DNA of 64,000 nucleotides from positions 1 through 64,000 of the IMG/VR virus record IMGVR_UViG_3300035670_000172; one strand, 5' to 3'. A model generated the notes under the pieces. The model saw only the letters and a list, made by a program, of their open reading frames with translations, made no database searches and was not told the DNA's origin. Positions 39,709 to 46,140 of this stretch are shown here, in pieces (positions within the stretch are counted from its first letter, which is position 1; each line of letters opens with the position of its first letter). The stretch is from a virus. The translations under genes and the position numbers were made by a program.

Positions 39709-39729
39709 ACTTGATTGCCCTGACGGGTC

Positions 39730-39987
39730 TTACATCAAGTCCTTTGCCATCTGGCTGACAGCCTCTGCACGAGCCTTGAGGTTCACCAACAAGATTGTCG
39801 CCTCGTTGATTGCAGTGGTCAAGTCTTGCTTGATGGTCTCCATGCGGAGTACATCTGCGATCTGGTCAAGACCGATTGCATTGGACATGTCAGTGCCTTC
39901 GCTCATGGCAACTTCAGCGACCCGTGTGAGCCAACTGAAGCACTGAACGGATGTAGCCTGCACTGGTTCTGCATGCTTCTTACTCAT
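39730..39987 (-). CDS. array cassette 11: helical protein (85 aa)
   Basis: ATG at 39987 after GGAGAACAATC. Starts MSKKHAEPVQATSVQCFSWL; all-helical (TTAINEATILLVNLKARAEA). First gene transcribed if the array is read from its right end. Unknown function. Confidence 0.77.
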   Translation of the reverse strand: MSKKHAEPVQATSVQCFSWLTRVAEVAMSEGTDMSNAIGLDQIADVLRMETIKQDLTTAINEATILLVNLKARAEAVSQMAKDLM

Positions 39988-39998
39988 GATTGTTCTCC

Positions 39999-40066
39999 TG
40001 TCAGGATGTCTGGGCATCTCGTTGACAAATACACTGTATCAAATCACTTGCGAATGTGTATTCAAT
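39999..40066 (-). promoter_or_regulatory. cassette 11 promoter and leader hairpin
   Basis: TTGAAT (40060-40065), 21 bp, TACAGT (40033-40038). Leader TGTCA/TGACA with inner GATG/CATC at 39999-40027. Confidence 0.74.
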
Positions 40067-40090
40067 TCACTTGCATCCTCTTCCCCATTT

Positions 40091-40135
40091 TGCGGGTGTA
40101 CAACTCTGTGCTAGACGCACCGTTGCACGCCCGCA
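40091..40135 (-). repeat. conserved-loop stem-loop, minus copy 11
   Basis: Loop GGTGCGTCTAGCACAGA (one change from the consensus) and stem TGCGGGCGTGCAAC/GTTGTACACCCGCA on the minus strand. Right end of the array. Confidence 0.85.
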
Positions 40136-40269
40136 TTGACCCTCCCCGACACAGGGTCCGCAGAACACAAAAAAACATAAAGTAACACTCATAAAATATA
40201 TACTCAAATTTTGGATGGGATGGTGCAGTGCGGGTATAGGAGTATAAAAGTTTGGGGGAGAATAAAAAA

Positions 40270-40331
40270 GACCGCTAGAGATGCACATGCCCCTGGGGTT
40301 GAGCCCAGAGGCATCTGCACCTATAACGGTC
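40270..40331 (-). terminator. large hairpin terminator after the FmdB gene
   Basis: Stem GACCG...TGCA-ATGCC-CTGGG paired with CCCAG-GGCAT-TGCA...CGGTC, followed by TTTTTTATT on the minus strand. Longer than usual, so it may also be a stable small RNA 3' end. Confidence 0.8.
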
Positions 40332-40406
40332 CTAAGGTTAGCTTTCGCTGCCTTTATCAGTATACACAGATACTAATTTGCGGGGTAGTAATAATGATTG
40401 GGTGTA

Positions 40407-40580
40407 TTACCGAGAGTTCCGATAGAAGCCATGACCTTTGAAGTTGATTCCTGGCGGGGAGAATATTTGTTTAATTGGAAGGTCGCACTCAGGACAAGTA
40501 TCTCTTACTTGCTCTTCAGACATCTTTCTTCTTTCTTCGTACAGATGCTGGTTAGGACAACGGTAGTGATAGATAGCCAT
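40407..40580 (-). CDS. FmdB-type zinc-ribbon protein (57 aa)
   Basis: Matches the small FmdB zinc-ribbon family. MAIYHYRCPNQHLYEERRKM carries Cys and His where the first knuckle of the family usually has two Cys. TCPECDLPIKQIFSPPG is the second knuckle, and FKGHGFYRNSR the conserved end. The family is of uncertain role, found in bacteria and phages. There is no good SD; a TATACT box lies about 14 nt upstream, giving a very short leader. Divergent from the nuclease gene. Confidence 0.85.
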   Translation of the reverse strand: MAIYHYRCPNQHLYEERRKMSEEQVRDTCPECDLPIKQIFSPPGINFKGHGFYRNSR

Positions 40581-40612
40581 ATGTTATATAGTATACATGT
40601 TATACTTGGTAA
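40581..40612. promoter_or_regulatory. divergent promoters with shared palindrome
   Basis: AGTATA-CATGT-TATACT (40590-40606) contains the -10 box of both directions: TATACT 6 nt before the ATG at 40613 (leaderless) and TATACT on the minus strand before the FmdB gene. A repressor bound here would control both. Confidence 0.6.
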
Positions 40613-41014
40613 ATGTACGAATATAATGTTAAGAAGGTAACAAAAGTAGTAGATGGTGACACGATTGATGTGGACATTGATCTGGGTTTCAACATCTCCT
40701 ACACACAGCGTGTTCGCTTGGCTGGAATTGACACCCCCGAGTCACGCACCAAAGACCTCCGAGAGAAGGCTCTGGGGCTTGAGGTTAAAAATAAAGTCAA
40801 GAATGCGATAGATAATGCCAAAACAATTATTATAAAAACAGAGCTCCCCGATAGCACCGAGAAATACGGGCGCATTCTGGGCTGGGTGTATCTGGATAAC
40901 TCTCTCAAGTCATTAAACGAACAACTCATTGACGAGGGCTATGCTTGGGGATACATGGGCGCAACCAAAGTCAAAGACTTTGACGCACTGCTCGCAAAGC
41001 GGGTGGGTAAATGA
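40613..41014 (+). CDS. thermonuclease (staphylococcal nuclease-like)
   Basis: SNase-fold, calcium-dependent nuclease. Motifs in order: KVVDGDTIDVDIDLG near residue 11 (metal-binding Asp), QRVRLAGIDTPESR near 32 (catalytic Arg and Asp/Glu), and EKYGRILGWVYLD near 83 (second Arg). Then LNEQLIDEGYAWGY, the typical C-terminal helix. No signal peptide, so it acts inside the cell, perhaps on host DNA. The mRNA appears leaderless. ATGA overlap with the ferredoxin gene. Confidence 0.92.
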   Translation: MYEYNVKKVTKVVDGDTIDVDIDLGFNISYTQRVRLAGIDTPESRTKDLREKALGLEVKNKVKNAIDNAKTIIIKTELPDSTEKYGRILGWVYLDNSLKSLNEQLIDEGYAWGYMGATKVKDFDALLAKRVGK

Positions 41015-41256
41015 GAGTATGGATTGACCAAGACCTATGTACTGGAGATGGTCTGTGCGCCGAGATAGCCCCCGATGTTTTCACCATGCTGGAGGATGGA
41101 TTAGCCTATGTCCAAGAGAACGGCAAGATTTACTCCAAGCTCCGAGGAAACCCCGAAGGCGCAGAAGGCATGGCATCTTTCGCTGACGCAAGACTTGATG
41201 ATGTGATTGAAGCGGCAACCGAATGCCCTGGCGAATGCATTTTCATTGAGCCATAA
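41011..41256 (+). CDS. ferredoxin (Cys-x5-Cys, actinobacterial type)
   Basis: A small electron carrier. VWIDQDLCTGDGLCAEIAPD near residues 3-22 gives Cys-x5-Cys with Asp where a second Cys stands in 4Fe-4S relatives. ECPGECIFIEP at the end supplies the last Cys of the cluster plus one more. The pattern fits 3Fe-4S or Asp-ligated 4Fe-4S ferredoxins that feed cytochromes P450 and similar oxygenases in actinobacteria. Coupled to the nuclease gene by ATGA. A redox partner is not in the window, though three oxygenase-like genes are. Confidence 0.88.
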   Translation: MRVWIDQDLCTGDGLCAEIAPDVFTMLEDGLAYVQENGKIYSKLRGNPEGAEGMASFADARLDDVIEAATECPGECIFIEP

Positions 41257-41326
41257 AGACCACAACAGCCACAAGCAAGCAAACTTTTTTTAGTTAGTAT
41301 TTACCCGTTTTTCGCCACCGCTAAAA

Positions 41327-41623
41327 TTATTCCAAATCTTTAAATTCGGGGAAGTACTTCTCAATAGCTTTATCCCGACTGATTCCATAATTGACGCACC
41401 ATTCCTGGAGGAGACCGTTGGCAATATCCCGCCATCTATCTCGTTCCGCCTCTAACAGCTTCATCTCGTTAAAAGTATCCATATCCATTTTGAGCATTTT
41501 ACTCTTATCCATAAAATCAACCTCCGATCCGCAATCTCCAGTTCCTTCAAAGGAACACTGTGACTTCCAAGGTGTCATGTCGTAAACATCACACCACTTT
41601 ACGCCGCATGGTAGTACGCCCAT
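41327..41623 (-). CDS. hypothetical Cys-containing protein (98 aa)
   Basis: Starts MGVLPCGVKWCDVYDMTPWK at an ATG abutting the upstream gene's stop. Several Cys in the first 32 residues, then a helical part (NEMKLLEAERDRWRDIANGL). Last gene of the leftward operon; converges with the ferredoxin gene. Unknown function. Confidence 0.68.
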   Translation of the reverse strand: MGVLPCGVKWCDVYDMTPWKSQCSFEGTGDCGSEVDFMDKSKMLKMDMDTFNEMKLLEAERDRWRDIANGLLQEWCVNYGISRDKAIEKYFPEFKDLE

Positions 41624-42180
41624 TACAGAACCTTGAAGTCTACATTAAGTATAAACCTAAATGGATTCTTAACAGGGTTTGAAGCTGCGTGAATCTGACT
41701 GCCATCAAAAATTACAGCACGACCTTTTTTGGGATAAACCGTGTCGGTTAGCTCTTTTTTATTGTTAAAAAAATAAGTTGGTCCATCTGTATCATTGATA
41801 TAGTAAAGAAGCACCTTGTGTTCAACTGCAGTGCCATCATCGTACTGAAGATCAATGTGAGGAGTCTGATGCTCGTAATTCATCATTGGGGGATATGGGG
41901 ATGTTACATTTACCTTAGCCCGCAAAAGTCTGATGTTGCCGACCACACCTGCCAGATTTGCAACAAGCTTACTAATGGCGGGAAGATGTTTGGATGCAAT
42001 ATCTGATTCAGATTCATAAAGGTGATGTGACATCTGCATTGGTGCATGATTCCATTTCCTATCTTCGTGGTAGATATGGCTGCGGTAGAAACGATAAGTA
42101 ACCTGAGGGTCAGTGAAGTATCCATATAGATACCCCTGATCCTCTATAGATATGTAATTATCTATGATTTGCATTTGCAA
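41623..42180 (-). CDS. 2OG-Fe(II) oxygenase-like protein (185 aa)
   Basis: Fits the double-stranded beta-helix dioxygenases, which hydroxylate proteins or small molecules. HQTPHIDLQYDDG near residue 108 has H-x-D, and FDGSQIHAASNPVKNPFRF near 155 gives the distal His and the Arg for 2-oxoglutarate. VLLYYINDTDGPTYFFNN lies between, as expected. Overlaps the next upstream oxygenase gene by 19 nt. Substrate unknown. Confidence 0.8.
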   Translation of the reverse strand: MQMQIIDNYISIEDQGYLYGYFTDPQVTYRFYRSHIYHEDRKWNHAPMQMSHHLYESESDIASKHLPAISKLVANLAGVVGNIRLLRAKVNVTSPYPPMMNYEHQTPHIDLQYDDGTAVEHKVLLYYINDTDGPTYFFNNKKELTDTVYPKKGRAVIFDGSQIHAASNPVKNPFRFILNVDFKVL

Positions 42181-42836
42181 TTTTTACAACCTTTTTTACA
42201 TCCATCGTTACTATTAACATGAATTAGCGTTCCATACGGAACTGGAGCCCCCATTGTTCCCTTAAAGAAGCTATTTATAGAGATTGCAACTCGTGTTACA
42301 TCTTCAGTGACTGTTGGAACGAAGTGAAGAAGCTCTGACGGAAATAAGATGATATCCCCAGGCTTAGCCATCATAGCAAATGTGTCTGAATTGTAATAAT
42401 TTTCTTCATTTGAATTAAAACTCCATCTTTTTACACCTGGTCTATAAAACATTGTCCCGTCTAGCTCTTGCAAGGAAACATATACAACTCCAGAAACAAT
42501 ACTGTTTTGATGAGCATGAGCAGTGTGATAATCACCTTTATCCAACCTTGTCACCCAAGAAGAGGTTAGTGCAAGACCTACATCATCCGATGTGTTATAT
42601 ATATTTTTAAAATAATTATCAAGATTTACTTGTATTCTATATTTAAGATCAGAAAGAATTTCGTTTTCAAGAATCTCTCTGTCATTAGTAACCCAAACGC
42701 CATCAAACCTATCAGCACCGTGAGCTTGCTCAAAAAGAAATTTTATTTCTTCCTGTGTGAAATCTCTGCCTATTGATGATTTATAAATAGGCGTTGCAAA
42801 TGCGTTATATATTGTTGCTTCCATGTTTTGTTCCAT
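42162..42836 (-). CDS. 2OG-Fe(II) oxygenase-like protein with Cys-rich tail (224 aa)
   Basis: Resembles the phage family of putative 2OG-Fe(II) oxygenases: TAHAHQNSIVSGVVYVSL near residue 107 as metal-binding part, then PGDIILFPSELLHFVPTV near 168 with the distal His and VTRVAISINSFFKG. The tail GCKKGCKNCKCKS has four Cys and may bind metal. Two oxygenase-like genes in tandem with a third at 62642. SD AGGAAATATG. Confidence 0.78.
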   Translation of the reverse strand: MEQNMEATIYNAFATPIYKSSIGRDFTQEEIKFLFEQAHGADRFDGVWVTNDREILENEILSDLKYRIQVNLDNYFKNIYNTSDDVGLALTSSWVTRLDKGDYHTAHAHQNSIVSGVVYVSLQELDGTMFYRPGVKRWSFNSNEENYYNSDTFAMMAKPGDIILFPSELLHFVPTVTEDVTRVAISINSFFKGTMGAPVPYGTLIHVNSNDGCKKGCKNCKCKS

Positions 42837-42854
42837 ATTTCCTCCGTTTTATAG

Positions 42855-42927
42855 CTGGCGAGGTAGGGCTTGAACCTACGACCCAGGGATTAACAGTCCC
42901 TTGCTCTGCCAACTGAGCTACTCGCCA
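42855..42927 (-). tRNA. tRNA-Asn (anticodon GTT)
   Basis: Minus-strand cloverleaf of 73 nt: acceptor TGGCGAG/CTCGCCA, D-arm GCTC/GAGC, anticodon stem AGGGA/TCCCT with loop CTGTTAA, T-arm GTAGG-TTCAAGC-CCTAC, discriminator G. No encoded CCA. Confidence 0.95.
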
Positions 42928-42932
42928 TTGTA

Positions 42933-43013
42933 TTACTTAATCAACAGTATAGCAATTGTAATTGCATGCAGTGTGAAATACACTGCATGTGTAATCTTAT
43001 CTTGTTTTGACAT
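42933..43013 (-). CDS. membrane peptide between two tRNAs (26 aa)
   Basis: AGGAGG then AAAT and ATG; MSKQDKITHAVYFTLHAITI continues AILLIK, one short membrane helix. The same DNA forms a hairpin GCATGCAGTGT/ACACTGCATGT, so it could instead be a processing signal between the tRNAs. Confidence 0.5.
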   Translation of the reverse strand: MSKQDKITHAVYFTLHAITIAILLIK

Positions 43014-43025
43014 ATTTCCTCCTAG

Positions 43026-43097
43026 AGCCCCCTCTCGGACTTGAACCGAGGACCGCTTCATTACAAGTGAAGTGCTCTACCACTGAGCTAAAGGGGC
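43026..43097 (-). tRNA. tRNA-Thr (anticodon TGT)
   Basis: Minus-strand cloverleaf of 72 nt: acceptor GCCCCTT/AGGGGGC (one G-T), D-arm GCTC/GAGC, anticodon stem CTTCA/TGAAG with loop CTTGTAA, T-arm CTCGG-TTCAAGT-CCGAG. Reads ACA, common in this genome. Confidence 0.95.
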
Positions 43098-43101
43098 GGT
43101 G

Positions 43102-43743
43102 TTAATCTTCTTTAGAGACAACATCATAATCATACCTATCATCATCCGATGTTGTCCATTTATCTCCATCTTCCACATCCCAAACTTTTGTATTGATCAA
43201 TCTTTCAATCAACCTTTCGTCTTTCTTTGTTGTGTAGGAAGGATCCCATAGACGAACTCTGTTGTTTGGCTGAATGGCAAAGTTACCATCTTTTCTATTT
43301 ATCACATGACCACACTTGTGTTGACCTGGATTAACTGAATATCCTGTATTTACAATATTTGAATCAGGGGTATGCCAGTCTAGTGTAAACATGTATTTAC
43401 CATCAACTTTATTCTTACGCCTGTCAAGGTAGGTCATAGACATACCACGCATGTGTTCAAAAGTTGTTACTGTGATATGAGAAGAAAAGCTGTTCCACAT
43501 AACCAAGTCATGCAAATCAACCTCTGGACTGTCTGGTGAAGAACAGAAAGCGTTTATTGGAGCCCTCCACCACACACCGCCATCTTCCATCAAAAAATGA
43601 AATACAGGTGCTCTATCTGGAATTGATGCTACTCCAAAAATTACGCATGGAAATTTAACATCATGGCTATCAACCTGATTGCGTAAAAAGTTACCACGAA
43701 CATAACACTCAATTGGCGGGATGTTTGCATTTAATTCTGGCAT
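43102..43743 (-). CDS. hypothetical protein (213 aa)
   Basis: Starts MPELNANIPPIECYVRGNFL. Beta-rich with many aromatic residues (FHFLMEDGGVWWRAPINAFC, KYMFTLDWHTPDSNIVNTGY, HKCGHVINRKDGNFAIQPNN), suggesting a jelly-roll or similar fold. No catalytic motif assigned. Directly downstream is tRNA-Thr. Confidence 0.7.
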   Translation of the reverse strand: MPELNANIPPIECYVRGNFLRNQVDSHDVKFPCVIFGVASIPDRAPVFHFLMEDGGVWWRAPINAFCSSPDSPEVDLHDLVMWNSFSSHITVTTFEHMRGMSMTYLDRRKNKVDGKYMFTLDWHTPDSNIVNTGYSVNPGQHKCGHVINRKDGNFAIQPNNRVRLWDPSYTTKKDERLIERLINTKVWDVEDGDKWTTSDDDRYDYDVVSKED

Positions 43744-43766
43744 GTTGTTTATTCCTTTATAAAAAA

Positions 43767-44366
43767 TTAAACATATTTAATTGCACTAGAAAGTGCATAT
43801 TTAACAATACCATAATTAGCAGTAGCAATATCTGCTGCAACAAGTGTATAGTCGTATAATATATTATCAATCCTTCTTCTGTTATACGCTGAATGATACT
43901 CAATCAAATAAATATCTGGCTTAATAACCATGTTTTCTAGTATTTCAATCTCAGCACCTTCGGTATCAATTTTCACAATATCTGCTTTTGGCAGCAAACT
44001 TGCTGCTACAACAGAAACATCCTCACCCTCTTCAACCTGCTCAGCGCCATGTTGAAAACTGCATTCACCAACATTGTGAGCTCCATAATACATTCTTCTT
44101 TGCTCTGTCTTTGAACCTATTGCAAGATTCATAACCATAATGTTATCAAGATCTTTTGTATTTGATTTTAAAAACTCAAAATTTTTCTTAATTGGTTCAT
44201 ATGAATAAATTTTTGAATTCTTCCATCTCTGATTAGCCCATAAACAAAATCCACCAACATTACCACCGATGTCTAGAATTACTGGATTTTCTTTTTCATA
44301 TGGAATGTCGTACTCCCCTTTGAATATTTTTTCAATATGGGAAATCATGTTGTTTGGAGCTTTCAT
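43767..44366 (-). CDS. FkbM-family methyltransferase
   Basis: A Rossmann-fold SAM-dependent methyltransferase. NPVILDIGGNVGGFCLWANQ near residue 28-47 is motif I. IYSYEPIKKNFEFLK follows with the acidic ribose contact, and ADIVKIDTEGAEIEILENM near 130 is the FkbM signature. FkbM enzymes often methylate sugars or glycolipids, which fits the glycosyltransferases in this genome. No membrane segment. Confidence 0.88.
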   Translation of the reverse strand: MKAPNNMISHIEKIFKGEYDIPYEKENPVILDIGGNVGGFCLWANQRWKNSKIYSYEPIKKNFEFLKSNTKDLDNIMVMNLAIGSKTEQRRMYYGAHNVGECSFQHGAEQVEEGEDVSVVAASLLPKADIVKIDTEGAEIEILENMVIKPDIYLIEYHSAYNRRRIDNILYDYTLVAADIATANYGIVKYALSSAIKYV

Positions 44367-44367
44367 G

Positions 44368-44862
44368 TTATATTTTTCTTTTTACTTGTTTTTTAACAAT
44401 CTTCTTTGCCGCTTTCTTTTTAGCTCTTGGTTTTGGCATATCGGGCGTGGGCATCCACTTACCCATTGATTCAGCAAGAGCATCAATAATTCTTTCACAT
44501 TCATAATCAATTAGCGATGTCACCATCTTGTTAACAGTGTTGTCCTTATTGGAGCTATCAGGGTCTGGCTTTAACACTTCACTCACAGCTTCTGAAATTA
44601 TAGCCATGTGACAATGAAGGAGTTCATGAACAATTGTTGCACGAAGATCTTCTGGCTTATCTTTTCTAAAATCCTTGTGTAAATACATTTTTGCAAGATG
44701 TTGCCCGTGAATAACTTCCGTTTCACCGAGCGCATCTGGATGACATGGCTTTGTCTGCATCATAATTACCCAATGAGATAGCCCCATCATGTTCTTAAGT
44801 TTATTTACATAGCGAACAACCCACGGGTCCATTGCTTCTATTTTTACAGGTGCCTTAGCCAT
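44368..44862 (-). CDS. HExxH metallopeptidase-like protein (164 aa)
   Basis: RATIVHELLHCHMAII near residue 75-90 contains HELLH, a zinc-protease signature; DYECERIIDALAES further on may give the third ligand. The layout resembles SprT/ImmA-like minimal metallopeptidases. The C-terminus is a Lys/Ala-rich tail (KKKAAKKIVKKQVKRKI) that could bind nucleic acid. Overlaps the upstream gene by 8 nt. Confidence 0.75.
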   Translation of the reverse strand: MAKAPVKIEAMDPWVVRYVNKLKNMMGLSHWVIMMQTKPCHPDALGETEVIHGQHLAKMYLHKDFRKDKPEDLRATIVHELLHCHMAIISEAVSEVLKPDPDSSNKDNTVNKMVTSLIDYECERIIDALAESMGKWMPTPDMPKPRAKKKAAKKIVKKQVKRKI

Positions 44863-45118
44863 AATGCGGACCCATGTTTTCTATTACGGCAAGTCTTTCT
44901 TCTTCACTGGAGAATAACCTGACTGCATATACGCATGGATCTCCACCGTCTTCCCAGTCAAGATCCTCTTCCCTTGTGCTTGGGATTCCGTCATGAACGG
45001 AACAAACTGGTTTACTTACCCAACCATTTTGAATTCCCAATAACAACCAATCGTCAAAACTTTTTTCAACAGACCAAGGGTTGTAATTTTTTTCTGGGTC
45101 ATAAAAATTATCTGTCAT
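44855..45118 (-). CDS. conserved phage protein of unknown function (87 aa)
   Basis: SFDDWLLLGIQNGWVSKPVC, SVHDGIPSTREED and GGDPCVYAVRLFSSE mark a small family I recognise from actinophages. No activity known. Overlaps both neighbours. Confidence 0.75.
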   Translation of the reverse strand: MTDNFYDPEKNYNPWSVEKSFDDWLLLGIQNGWVSKPVCSVHDGIPSTREEDLDWEDGGDPCVYAVRLFSSEEERLAVIENMGPHYG

Positions 45119-45332
45119 TTTTTCTCCATGTTAATGCATTTTTTAAATAAACTATACCATAGGCAAGTGAACCAAGTATAAAACCATACTGCTTAGTGAT
45201 AATTGCATAGTATGTCCAAAAACACTCTACACAAATCATCCACAGAAAAGCTTCCCACTTTTTCTTGCCAATAAAGAACATACCAACAATGCCCATTGAT
45301 GCTAATAGCCATGACCATTGTTGGTTGCTCAT
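45108..45332 (-). CDS. small membrane protein with about three helices (74 aa)
   Basis: Second Met (45332) chosen: MSNQQWSWLLASMGIVGMFF. Hydrophobic segments near residues 6-22, 28-45 and 48-65, with KKKW between the first two. The overall look recalls phage-encoded PnuC-like or holin-like proteins; neither is proven. Confidence 0.7.
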   Translation of the reverse strand: MSNQQWSWLLASMGIVGMFFIGKKKWEAFLWMICVECFWTYYAIITKQYGFILGSLAYGIVYLKNALTWRKNDR

Positions 45333-45340
45333 AAACAATA

Positions 45341-45796
45341 TTAGCTGTTTGCTCTTTCCACTTCTGGATTTACAATTTCAAAATGCCCACGCTTTACTTT
45401 CTTAAAGTACGAACGATTTGCGTTGTAGAAGTTGTAAAATGTTGGGAGGGAAACTTCAGTTCCTGTTGCTACCTGAACTGGTGTTACTACTTTACCAACA
45501 TTTACTTTCAAAAAATTAACAATATTGTCTTGCTTAGACTTTCTTCCAGCCATTTCTTTTACCATCCTTTGTTTGAAGTTAAATATTTCTGAATAATGAT
45601 TGTATTCCTCAATAGAAATTCCATAGTACTTGCATGTCTTTTGAACACCCCAATCTCTGTAGTGACCATAAATAACAGACGAAGCTGCTCTGTGGTCATT
45701 GACTGGGATTTTAGAAATTAGATGTTGATAAACTTTGTCAAACTCAGCAGTGCTGGTAAAACTGGTTTCCTCTTCATTTACAATCTCTTCTGACAT
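45341..45796 (-). CDS. DNA-binding-like protein with C-terminal winged helix (151 aa)
   Basis: The last 65 residues (SKQDNIVNFLKVNVGKVVTP, then VQVATGTEVSLPTFYNFYNA, then KVKRGHFEIV) look like a winged helix. The N-terminal part is acidic and helical. It has its own promoter and is the first gene of the leftward operon that ends at 41327, so it may regulate it. SD AAAGGA. Confidence 0.72.
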   Translation of the reverse strand: MSEEIVNEEETSFTSTAEFDKVYQHLISKIPVNDHRAASSVIYGHYRDWGVQKTCKYYGISIEEYNHYSEIFNFKQRMVKEMAGRKSKQDNIVNFLKVNVGKVVTPVQVATGTEVSLPTFYNFYNANRSYFKKVKRGHFEIVNPEVERANS

Positions 45797-45823
45797 TTTG
45801 TGTCCTTTCTATTAGAGAGTGAA

Positions 45824-45852
45824 AGTTTACCATTTCTAAAAAAGAAAATCAA
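45824..45852 (-). promoter_or_regulatory. sigma70-like promoter for the leftward operon
   Basis: Minus strand: TTGATT (45847-45852), 17 bp, TAAACT (45824-45829), 28 nt before the ATG. A canonical spacing unlike the array promoters. Confidence 0.75.
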
Positions 45853-45875
45853 CTAGTTTTATAAAAATAAATAAC

Positions 45876-45935
45876 GGGCGCTTCCCACACCTGTAATAAC
45901 CTTTCAGAATACTACAAGCCAAGAAACGCCCGTTA
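45876..45935 (-). terminator. hairpin AACGGGCG/CGCCCGTT
   Basis: 8-bp stem closing a long loop, followed by ATTTATTTTTAT on the minus strand. It separates the 45.9-48.5 kb genes from the operon to the left. Confidence 0.65.
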
Positions 45936-45939
45936 AAAT

Positions 45940-46131
45940 TTATTTTTTAGTTAAATGCCAATCAATGTGTTTATCAAGTTTATTTTCAACTTTTACAACA
46001 TCCTTATGAAGATCCTGTAGAAGCGAAGCGACTACGCCGTGATCGTTTTTGTTTTCTTCTCTACTTTTTTGCACCAGTGCTGCGAGTATTCCACCCACAG
46101 CAGCAATAGCCGCAACAATCACAGCTTCCAT
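45940..46131 (-). CDS. small membrane protein, holin-like candidate (63 aa)
   Basis: N-terminal helix VIVAAIAAVGGILAALVQKS spans the membrane; the rest is a polar helix ending KHIDWHLTKK. Actinophage proteins with this arrangement are often found near lysis genes, but the only muralytic gene here is 20 kb away, so holin is a guess. Confidence 0.65.
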   Translation of the reverse strand: MEAVIVAAIAAVGGILAALVQKSREENKNDHGVVASLLQDLHKDVVKVENKLDKHIDWHLTKK

Positions 46132-46140
46132 TGTGCAACA

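Noticed and set aside
39507-39710. Leftward 67-codon frame
   Set aside because: It covers the cassette 11 terminator, element B and the stem-loop and has no SD, so it is not a gene.
34104-39946. Rightward open frames of 60-130 codons across the array (for example 34477-34815, 35223-35465, 36385-36639, 38685-39002)
   Set aside because: They overlap the leftward genes, stem-loops and terminators, lack SDs and have no protein-like composition. They are shadows of GC-rich DNA on the other strand.
34044-40135. Stem-loops as integron attC sites
   Set aside because: The cassette layout and imperfect hairpins recall integrons, but the RYYYAAC/GTTRRRY core sites are absent, no integrase is in the window, and every cassette has its own promoter.
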